Shown here one piece after another: positions 13,601-25,600 of a stretch of DNA of 64,000 nt. Location: positions 682,001 to 746,000 of the forward strand of contig CAWUHX010000118.1 in the NCBI GenBank assembly GCA_963922205.1, written 5' to 3'. Made by a program: the position numbers and the translations under genes. How positions within the stretch are numbered: the first letter of the stretch is position 1; every line of letters begins with the position of its first letter. The stretch is from Romanomermis culicivorax (Eukaryota > Nematoda > Enoplea > Mermithida > Mermithidae). The notes under the pieces were generated by a model. The model worked only from the letters and a program-made list of their open reading frames with translations. It was not told where the DNA came from and searched no databases.

Positions 13601-16600
13601 ACTGTTAAATTTTTAGAGTTCCAAATTTTCATACTACACTAAAGAATTTCTAGAATTCTGAATTTGCATATTACATTGTATATTTCGAAATTTCAAAATT
13701 TGCATATTACACTGTAAATTTGCAGGGTTCAAAATTTGCATATTATACCGCTATGCTCTAAAATGCAAAATTTGCATATTATACTGTTACGTTTCCGATT
13801 TCAAAATTTACACATAATAATGTAACTTTACAAATTTAAAAATTTGCATATTATACCGTTATGTTCTAGATTTCAAAATTTGCATAGGATAATGTAACTT
13901 TATTAATTTAAAAATTTGCATATTATGGTGTTATGTTCTAAATGCAAAATTTGCATATTATACTGTTACGTTTACGATTTCAAAATTCGCCCAGGACAAT
14001 GTAACTTTACAAATTTAAAAATTTGCATATTATACCGTTATGTTCTAAAATTCTAAATTTGCATATTATGTCGTTATGTTTTAAAATTCAAAATTTGCAT
14101 ATTATATCGTTATCTTCCAGATTTCAAAATTCGCCCAGGACAATGTAACTTTACAAATTTAAAAATTTGCATATTATACCGTTATGTTCTACAGTTCAAA
14201 ATTTACACATAATAATGTAACTTTACAAATTTAAAAATTTGCATATTATACTGTGAAATTTCCAGAGTTCCAAATTTTCATACTACACTGAAGAATTTCT
14301 AGAGTTCTGAATTTGCACATTAGACTGTGAATTTCCAGAGTTCAAAATTTGCATATTATACCGCTATGTTCTAGAATTCAAAATTAGCATATCATATCGT
14401 TATGTTTCAGAATTCAAGATTCGCCCAGGATAATGTAACTTTACAAATTAAAAAATTTGCATATTATACCATTATGTTCTAAAATAGCAAAATTAGCATA
14501 TTATATCGTTATGTTCCAGATTTCAAAATTCGCCCAGGATAATTTAACTTTACAAATTTAAAAATTTGCATATTATACCGTTATGTTCTACAGTTCAAAA
14601 TTTACACATAATAATGTAACTTTACAAATTTAAAAATTTGCATATTATACTGTGAAATTTCCAGAGTTCCAAATTTTCATACTACACTGAAGAATTTCTA
14701 GAGTTCTGAATTTGCACATTAGACTGTGAATTTCCAGAGTTCAAAATTTGCATATTATACCGCTATGTTCTAGAATTCAAAATTAGCATATCATATCGTT
14801 ATGTTTCAGAATTCAAGATTCGCCCAGGATAATGTAACTTTACAAATTAAAAAATTTGCATATTATACCATTATGTTCTAAAATAGCAAAATTAGCATAT
14901 TATATCGTTATGTTCCAGATTTCAAAATTCGCCCAGGATAATTTAACTTTACAAATTTTAAAATTTGCATATTATACCGTTATGTTCTACAGTTCAAAAT
15001 TTACACATAATAATGTAACTTTACAAATTTAAAAATTTGCATATTATACCGTTATGTTCTGAAATGCAAAATTTGCATATTATGCTGCTACGTTTCCGAT
15101 TTCAAAATTCGCCCAGGATAATGTAACTTTACAAATTTAAAAATTTGCATATAATGCTGCTATGTTCAGAGAATCAAAATTTGCATATTATACCATATGT
15201 TCTACAGTTCAAAATTTACACATAATCATGTAACTTTACAAATTCAAAAATTTGCGTATTATACCGTTATATTCGAAATTTCTAAATTTGCATATTATGT
15301 CGTTATATCCTAAAATTCTAAATTTGCATAGTATGTCGTTATGTTTTAAAATTCAAAATTTGCATAATATCCCGTTATGTTCCAGATTTCAAAATTTGCA
15401 TAGAATAATGCAACTTTACAACTTTAAAAATTTGCATATTATAGCGTTATATTCTAAAATTCTAAATTTGCATATTATGTCGTTATGTTTTAAAATTCAA
15501 AATTTGCATAATATCCCGTTATGTTCCAGATTTCAAAATTTGCATAGAATAATGCAACTTTACAACTTTAAAAATTTGCATATTATAGCGTTATATTCTA
15601 AAATTCTAAATTTGCATATTATGTCGTTATGTTTTAAAATTCAAAATTTGCATAATATCCCGTTATGTTCCAGATTTCAAAATTTGCATAGGATAATGCA
15701 ACTTTACAAATTGAAAAATTTGCATATTGTACCGTTACATATATTCTAAAATTCTAAATTTGCATATTACACTGTTATCTTTTTAAAATTTAAAATTTGC
15801 ATATTATCCCGTTATGTTCCAGATTTCAAAATTTGCATAGGATAATGCAACTTTACAACTTTAAAAATTTGCATATTATAGCGTTATATTCTAAAATTCT
15901 AAATTTGCATATTATGTCGTTATGTTTTAAAATTCAAAATTTGCATATTATACCGTTATGTTCTAGATTCCAAAATTTGCATAGGACAATGCAACTTTAC
16001 AAATTGAAAAATTTGCATATTGTACCGTTACATATATTCTAAAATTCTAAATTTGCATATTACACTGTTATCTTTTTAAAATTTAAAATTTGCATATTAT
16101 CCCGTTATGTTCCAGATTTCAAAATTTGCATAGGATAATGCAACCGTTATATTCTAAAATTCTAAATTTGCATATTATGTCGTTATGGTTTAAAATTCAA
16201 AATTTGCATATTATACCGTTATGTTCTAGATTCCAAAATTTGCATAGGACAATGCAACTTTACAAATTGAAAAATTTGCATATTGTACCGTTACATATAT
16301 TCTAAAATTCTAAATTTGCATATTACACTGTTATCTTTTTAAAATTTAAAATTTGCATATTATCCCGTTATGTTCCAGATTTCAAAATTTGCATAGGATA
16401 ATGCAACCGTTATATTCTAAAATTCTAAATTTGCATATTATGTCGTTATGGTTTAAAATTCTAAATTTGCATATTACACTGTTATCTTTCTAAAATTTAA
16501 AATTTGCATATTATCCCGTTATGTTCCAGATTTCAAAATTTGCATAGGATAATGCAACCGTTATATTCTAAAATTCTAAATTTGCATATTATGTCGTTAT

Positions 16601-19600
16601 GGTTTAAAATTCAAAATTTGCATATTATACCGTTATGTTCTAGATTTCAAAATTTGCATAGGATAATGCAACCGTTATATTCTAAAATTCTAAATTTGCA
16701 TATTATGTCGTTATGGTTTAAAATTCTAAATTTGCATATTACACTGTTATCTTTTTAAAATTTAAAATTTGCATGTTATCCCGTTATGTTCCAGATTTCA
16801 AAATTTGCATAGGATAATGCAACCGTTATATTCTAAAATTCTAAATTTGCATATTATGTCGTTATGGTTTAAAATTCAAAATTTGCATATTATACCGTTA
16901 TGTTCTAGATATCCAAAATTTGCATAGGACAATGTAACTTTACAAATTGAAAAATTTGCATATTGTACCGTTACATATATTCTAAAATTCTAAATTTGCA
17001 TATTACACTGTTATCTTTCTAAAATTTAAAATTTGCATATTACACCGTTACGTTGCCGATTCCAAAATTCGCCCAGGATAATGCAACTTTACAACTTTAA
17101 AAATTTGCATATTATACCGTTATATTCTAAAATTCAAAATTTTCAAAGGATAATGTAACTTTACAAATTTAAAAATTTGCATATTATACTGTAGTTATAA
17201 AATTATACTTGAAATCTGCGATCGATCGTACAATTTCGTCGGCCAACAAACTATCTTGTTCCTCGTAATCCGGAATACACCTCTCCAATTTGCTAAACGG
17301 CGTCGGACCTTGGCACAATTTTTGAACAAACAAATACCTCAAAGCGTCTTTGGTCGTCGTTCGCCAAGCTACATTTTTGGCCGTGTATCTTTCGGCTATA
17401 AAAAAACATAAAAAAGAAAAAAAGAAAAGAAAAAAAATTGATAAAATGTAAAAAGTAAAAAAAAATATAGAAAATATAGAAAAAAAACAAAAATCAAACA
17501 CAAATAAATTAAAAAACAGACAAAAGAAAAAGTGAGAAAAGCAATAAAAACCGTCGAAAAAACAAAACATAACAGAAAACTATAAAAAATCAAAAAATTC
17601 AAATACAAACAGAAAAATAGAAGGTTTTGAACAAAAAAAAAGGAATAAGCAGAAATTAAAAAATTGAGAAAAACACCAAAAAAAGGAATGAAAAATGATG
17701 AAAAGATACAAAATAATGAGCAAAAGTGGCGAGAAAAAAAAGAAAAAAGAAACAAAAACGATTAAAATGGAAAAAAATGAAAGAAAAAAAGTAGAAAGGA
17801 AAAAAACAGAAGAAAAAAGAAACGTACAAAGAAAGAATGTAAAGAAATCAAACGAATTACGAAGAATTAAAAAAATATTAAATACGAAAAAAGCGATAAA
17901 AATATAAAAACGAAAAAACAAAAAAAAATTAAAATGAAAAATGAATAAAACAAATAAAAGTTAAAAAAACTAAACAATTAAAAAAAGTGAAAAAGAAAAA
18001 AACAGAAACGTAGAGAAAACTAAGAGAAATGAGACTAGTGACGAAAAACTTGAGAAAGCATATAAAAAAATTACTGAAAAGATGATAAAATAAAAAAATG
18101 GAGAAAAAACAAGCAAAAAAGTTCAACACGAAAAATTGAAAGAATAAAAGAAAAAAAACAAAATCTGGACAAAAAATCGTAAAAAAACTAGAATAACTCA
18201 AACTAATTAAGAAAAACTCAGAAAAAAAATGAAAAACGAAAAAGATGGTAAAAAATAAAAAAAAATAAAAAAGAAACAAAATCTAGACACAAAAAGTAGA
18301 CAAACTTTAAAAAATAAGGAAAAAACACAAAAAAATTTAAAATGAAAAAATACGAAGAAAAAAAGCAGAAAAGTAAATGAAAATGAAGACAAAAAAAAAT
18401 CCGGAAAAAAACTAAACTGATAATGAAACACCGGAAAAATTAATATAAAAAGTGAAAAAATAGAAAAAAATGAGAAATTAATCAATCAAAAAGTTCAACA
18501 GTGAGAAAAAATCCTAAAAGAGTAAAAAACGAAAATTAAAAGAAAAGAAAAGAATAAAAAAATAAAAAACTGAGAATAATGACGAAAAATTGAAAAAATG
18601 AATGAAAAATAAACGAAAAAAATTGAAAAAAATTGAAAAAAAAGTAAAAAGAAAAAAATTTACGAAAAGAAAAAAGTTAGAAAAAGAGAAAAACAGGAAC
18701 TTTAAGACGAAAAACATAGAAAACAACAGCATAAAATAAAGTATTGGAATTGATAAATGGAAAAATAACGAAAAAAGTATAAGAAAACTAGAAAATGAAA
18801 AAATGAAAAAAGGAAAAGCAAAAAAAAAAGAAATAAGTTAGGAAAAAAGGAACTTCATGACGAAAAACTTCGGAAATAACAGCATAAAATAAAAAGTAAA
18901 AAAATGTATGCATGAAAATAAACGAAAAAGTAAGAAAAATGAAAAAAAGATAAACGTGATAAAAACAAAGGAAAACAAAACAATAAGAAAAAATGAACTT
19001 TATGACAAAAACTTAAAAAAACAGCATAGAATATTATAAAAAAACGCGAAAAATATAAAAAATAAAAAACAAAAAAAATGAAAAAAACAAAAAGAAAGAA
19101 CAAAGAAAAGAAAAAAGTTGGAAAAAAGGAACTTCATGACGAAAAACTTCGGAAATAATAGCATAAAATAAAAAGTAAAAAAAGGTATGCATGAAAATAA
19201 ACGAAAAAGTAAGAAAAATAAAAAAAAGATAAACGTAAAAAAACAAAAGAAAACAAAACAATAAGGAAAAATGAACTTTATGACAAAAAACTTAAAAAAC
19301 AGTATAGAATATTATAAAGATTAATGAGTGAAAAATGAGCGCGAAAAATATGAAAAAAAAACAAAAAAAAAGAAAACAGTAAAAAGAAAAACAAAAAAAA
19401 CAAAGGAAAAGAAAAGATTAGAAAAAAATGACGAAAAACCTAGAAAATAACAGCATAAAGCAAAATACTTAAAAAATTGATGAAAAAAAACTTAAAAAGG
19501 AAAAAAAATAAAAAACAAAAAAATGAAAAAAGTAAACGGAAAAAAATAAAAAAAAAATTTCTCACCAATCAAAACGATCAACAATTGTAAAAATTCGTCG

Positions 19601-22600
19601 AAAATAACAGAATAAAATAAAAACTAGAAAAATATATGCATGAAAATAAACGAAAAAGTAAGAAAAATGAAAAAAAAGATAAACGTGATAAAAACAAAGG
19701 AAAACAAAACAATAAGGAAAAATGAACTTTATGACAAAAAACTTAAAAAACAGCATAGAATATTATAAAAAAACGCTAAAAATATAAATAATAAAAAACA
19801 AAAAAATGAAAAAAACAAAAAGAAAGAACAAAGCAAAGAAAAAAAGTTGGAAAAAAGGAACTTCATGACGAAAAACTTTGAAAATAACAGCATAAAATAA
19901 AAACTAAAAAAATGTATGCATGAAAAAAACGAAAAAGTAAGAAAAATAAAAAAAGATAAACGTGAATAAAACAAAGGAAAACAAAACAATAAGGAAAAAT
20001 AAACTTTATGACAAAAAACTTAAAAAAACTGCATAGAATATTTTAAAAATTAATAAGTGAAAAATAAAGGCAAAAAATATGAAAAAAATTAAAAACAAAA
20101 AGAAAACAGTAAAAAGAAAAACAAAAAAAAAACAAAGGAAAAAAAAAGATTAGAAAAAAATGACGAAAAACCTAGAAAATAACAGCATAAAGTAAAATAC
20201 TCAAAAAAACGATGAAAAAAACTTAAAAAGGAAAAAATAAAAAACAATAAACAGAGAAAAATAACAAAAAAAAATTTCTCACCAATCAAAACGATCAACA
20301 ATTGTAAAAATTCGTCGAAAATATAAGACAAAACTTTATTATTTTCGTCTCTAAAATCGCGCGTACTTTCGAAAGATCTGTTGATAAAAAAAGAAAGAGA
20401 AAAAATTCAAAAAAACAAACATAGTAAAGAATTATATAAACAAAAATTTACGCGATCCAATGACCCAAATTAAATTTGTGAATCAAAGCGATCAAAAATT
20501 CATCGGCGTCCGTTCTTGCGGCGCTAATCTGCGTAAAAATTATGCAAATTAGTCGGACTAATTTTGAAATTTTGAGAAAATTCAAAAATTTAAGATTTTA
20601 GAAAAATTTTACAAATTTTAATATTTTTTATTCAATTTAAAAAAAAATTCAAAATTTGAAATTTTTGAACATTTTTTTTTGTTTTGTTGTATTGGTTTTT
20701 ATGTTTTTCTCTTTTTTGTATATAGAAAATAGAATTGTGATATTTACTTGTAGCAGGAGCAAATCTTTGTCGTTCATTTCCCGTCGGACGTGAGGCAAAA
20801 CGTAGTTATAAAGCTGAAAAAAGAAGAAACTACAAAAACATAAAAAAAAAGAAATAAAAACAACAAGAAACAAAAAAATAGAAAGAACACAAACAAGGAA
20901 AAGGAAAAAAAGTGAGATTAAATAGAAAAAGAAATAAATCAAAAGACAAAAAATATACAATAAAGATTACAAAAATTAAAAACGACAACATAAAAATAGG
21001 CAAACAAAAACAAAGAAAAAACGCAAAAAGTCGGCAAAAACAGAGTAATATAAATATAGAAAAAAATAATGAAAAAATTAGGAAAAAATGAGCACCAAAA
21101 AATATAAAAAAATAGTAGGAAAAGAAAAGAAATAAAAAAAACAAAACAAGAAAATTGATCAAAAACGGAAATAAAAGAAAAATAAAACGCATAAAAATAA
21201 GCACAAAATTCGAAAAACGGATAAATAATTAAAAAAATAGGAAAAACAAGAAAAAAAGAAAAACGACAAAAAATATGCAAAAAAGCAGAACAAAATAAAA
21301 CTAAAGAAAAATTAATTAAAAAATAAAAGAACCAAAAAACGATGAGTAAATCAAAAGAAGAAAATAGCAGAAAAGGAAAAAATATACACAAAAATGTAAA
21401 AAAGAAAAGCACAAAAAACATAATAAGGAATAACAAAAAATCCTGAGCAAAAAAAGATAGAAGTAAAAAGAGAAAAAAGAAAATAGCTAAATAAAAAACA
21501 ACGAGAAAAACAAAGCAGAAAAAGGAGAAAAAAACAAATCGAAAAAATAAACAATACATGCGAAAAATGCTAAAAAAACACAAAAACACAAAGGTAGAAG
21601 GAAGAAGAGAAAAATTGGCAAAAAAATCGTGACAAAAACACAAAATTACAAAAGTAGAAAAAAAGAACCAAAAACAAAAAATGACAGAGAAAAATGCACA
21701 AAGACATAAACAAGACTTGACTAAAAAACAAAAAAAAATAACAACAAAGATGAAGAAAGTTAGGAAGAAAAAAAAGAAAACAACAAGTTTGGAAAAATAA
21801 GCACCAAAAAAACGATGGAAATAAAAAAATAATAATAAACGAAGAAATGAAATAAAAAACAACAAAAAACGAGAAAACAGGAAATAGAGACTAAACACAG
21901 AAAAATTGAATTGGAAAAAAAAGAAAATTGCAAAAAAAGGAGAAAAACACTTGAACGTAAAAAAACAAACAAAATGAGAAAATTGAAACATTAATCAAAC
22001 TGAAAAAACTATGACATAATCGCAGAAGTAAAAGTAGAAAAGAAAGAAAAAAGATGAAAAAACACAAAAATGCAAAAGTAGAGCGAAAAACAGAAAAAAT
22101 ACAAAAAAGTAAAAAGAAATTACACAACCACTAAGCCAAGAAAATAAGAAAGATGAAAGTATGTAAAAAAGGGAGGGAAATGAGGAAAAATTGTTACAAA
22201 AAAATCGAAAAAATACAACAAAGACAAAAAAGTTTAGAAACAAAAAATAAAGATAGAGAAACAACCAAAAACTTTCCAAAAAAGATGAGAAGGATAAAAA
22301 AAACATGACAGCAAAAAAAGAAACTAAAAGTAATTTTAAAAAAATAACCAAACCAGAAAAAACACGATAAGAAAGTAAAAAAGTTAACAATAGAAACATA
22401 AATATAACAAAAATAAATAGCAAAATAGAAAAAACGACAAACACAAAATAGAAAATAAAGAAAAAAACAGAAAAAATTGTCCTAAAATGACGGGAGAAAC
22501 AGAAAAAGGTGAGGAAACATTCGGAAAAAGAAAACAAAAACCGCGATGAGAAAATAAAAAAATGGAAAAAACAAAAAAAAAACAAATAATGCAAATGTAA

Positions 22601-25600
22601 TGACGAAAACTAAAAAACAAAAAAAGAAAAGAAAAGAAACAAAAAACAAGAAAAAAAACCAAAAAAAGAAAAAAAGAAACAAAAACAAGAAAAAAAGAAA
22701 CAAAAACAAGAAAAAAAGAAACAAAAACAAGAAAGAAGGAAACAAAAGCAGGAAAAAAAGAAACAAAAACAAGAAAAAAGAGAAACAAAAACAAGAAAAA
22801 AAGAATAAAAAACAAGAAAAAAAAACAAAAACAAGAAAAAAATAAACAAAAACAAGAAAAAAAAACAAAAACAAGAAAAAAGAAACAAAAGCAAGAAAAA
22901 AAAGAAACAAAAACAAGAAAAAAGAAACAAAAACAAAAAAAAAGAAACAAAAACAAGAAAAAAGAGAAACAAAAACAAGAAAAAAAACAAAAACAAGAAA
23001 AAAAGAAACAAAAACAGGAAAAAATGAAACAAAAACAAGAAAAAAAGAAACAAAAACAAGAAAAAAGAAACAAAAACAAGAAAAAAAAGAAACAAAAACA
23101 AGAAAAAAGAAACAAAAACAAAAAAAAAGAAACAAAAACAAGAAAAAAAGAAACAAAACATGAAAAAAAAGAAACAAAAACAAGAAAAAAAGAGACAAAA
23201 ACAAGAAAAAAACAAAAACAAGAAAAAAAGAAACAAAAACAAGAAAAAATTAAACAAAAACAAGAAAAAAAGAAACAAAAACAAGAAAAAAAGAAACAAA
23301 AACAAGAAAAAAAACAAAAACAAGAAAAAAAGAAACAAAAACAATAAAAAAAGAAACAAAAACAAGAAAAAAAAGAAACAAAAACAAGAAAAAAAGAAAC
23401 AAAACAAGAAAAAAAGAAACAAAAACAAGACAAAAAGAAACAAAAACAAGAAAAAAAGAAACAAAAACAAGAAAAAAAGAAACAAAAACAAGAAAAAAAT
23501 AAACAAAAACAAGAAAAAAGAAACAAAAACAAGAAAAAAGAGAAACAAAAACAAGAAAAAAAGAAACAAAAAAAAGAAAAAAGAGAAACAAAAACAAGAA
23601 AAAAAGAAACAAAAGCAAGAAAAAAAGAAACAAAAACAAAAAAAAAGAAACAAAAACAAGAAAAAAAGAAACAAAAACAAGAAAAAAGAAAATAAAACAA
23701 GAAAAAAAGAAACAAAAACAAGAAAAAAGGAACAAAACAAGAAAAAAAGAAACAAAAACAAGAAAAAAAGAAACAAAAACGAGAAAAAAGACAAACAAAA
23801 GCAAGAAAAAAAGAAACAAAAACAAGAAAAAAGAGAAACAAAAGCAAGAAAAAAAGAAACAAAAACAAGAAAAAAAGAAACAAAAACAAGAAAAAAAGAA
23901 AAAGAAACAGGAAAAAATGAAACAAAAACAAGAAAAAAAAACAAAAACAAGAAAAAAAGAAAGAAAAACAAGAAAAAAAGAAACAAAAACAAGAAAAAAG
24001 AAACAAAAACAAGGAAAAAAGAAACAAAAACAAGAAAAAAAGAAACAAAACAAGAAAAAAAGAAACAAAAACAAGGAAAAAAGAAACAAAAACAAAGAAA
24101 AAAAGAAACAAAAACAAGAAAAAAAGAAACAAAACAAGAAAAAAAGAAATAAAAACCAGGAAAAAAAGAGACAAAAACAAAAAAAAACAAAAACAAGAAA
24201 AAAAGAAACAAAAACAAGAAAAAAAGAAACAAAAACAAGAAAAAAACAAAAACAAGAAAAAAAGAAACAAAAACAAGAAAAAAAGAAACAAAAACAAGAA
24301 AAAAGAGAAACAAAAACAAGAAAAAAAGAAACAAAAACAAGAAAAAAGGAAACAAAAACAAGAAAAAAATAAACAAAAACAAGAAAAAAGAAACAAAAAA
24401 AAGAAACAAATAAACAAAAACAAGAAAAAAAGAAACAAAAACAAGAAAAAAGAAAAAAAACAAAAAAAAGAGAAAAAGAAACAAAAACAAGAAAAAATTA
24501 AACAAAAACAAGAAAAAAGAAACAAAAACAAGAAAAAAAGAAACAAAAACAAGAAAAAAAGAGACAAAAACAAGAAAAAATTAAACAAAAACGATAAAAA
24601 AAGAAACAAAAACAAGAAGAAAAAAACAAAAACAAGAAAAGAAAGAAACAAAAACGAGAAAAAGAAACAAAAACAAGAAAAAAAGAAGCAAAAACGAGAA
24701 AAAAAGAAACAAAAACAAGAAACAAAAAGAAACAAAAACAACGAATGAAAATTTTTTGATATACAGTAAACTGGCTCAAGCATACAAAAAACTACTAACC
24801 TGCATATTAGCCCCACTTCCATTCCTACGCCACAAACCGCAGCGAACTTGCGCAGCCAAAACTTGAATTCGCAGCGGAAATTCGGCGAATTTCGGCCAAC
24901 ATATCAATTGATCTTCCAAAAGTGAACATTCGAAAAACTGGGATTTGATCAAATAGATTCCTGATCAAAGAAAAAAAACCTTGAAAATTTTTATCAACTT
25001 TGAAACGTGAAAACTGCGGGTTTAAAAATTCAAATTTTTTTTTACCCGCGAAAAGACGATTTAACGGTATATGCATGCTGACAGGTTCTTTCGAAATATT
25101 GAACTTGACCACTTGAGCTTTGACGTTGAAAACTACAGTGAGAAAAAAGATTACTGTAGAATATTAAAGTAAATTGGAAAAAAATAGAATTCAAATTTTC
25201 AGTCTGGAGAGAAAATGGTAGAATTCCGAATGATTTTTCAGATTCTATGCCTGACGTCAGCAAGACATGGGCTATGATAGTGTAAACGGAAAGGAAATTA
25301 TTGTAAAAATCTACAGTAAACCACAGAAGGTAAAAATGGAAGATTTCAGGTTCAAAAAGATTTCAGGTTCCTCCTGCTGAAGTTCAGAATGATTTTCTGG
25401 ATTTTATGTCTGACGTCAGCAAGACATGAGCCTCAATAGTGTAAACTGAAACGAAATTACTGTAGAAATCTACAGTAAACCACAAAAGGTAAACATTGAC
25501 CATTTCAGGATCAAGAAATCCTCCTGCTGAAGTTAAAATTGATTTTTTAGACTTTATGTCTGACGTCAGCAAGACAAAATCCTCAATAGTGTAAACTGAA

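Noticed and set aside
15252..16758. Plus-strand ORFs reading repeats such as [20 protein letters not shown]
   Set aside because: They follow the intron 20 satellite exactly and lie antisense in an intron between two well-supported UBR exons. The periodic peptide is only the translated monomer.
22384..24822. An 812-codon ORF on the minus strand (and 633, 350, 334-codon ones nearby)
   Set aside because: It is almost only Phe, Leu, Ser, Cys and Val from a 20-bp pyrimidine repeat, with comparable ORFs open in other frames and on the other strand. Its first codons are an out-of-frame reading of UBR exon 16.
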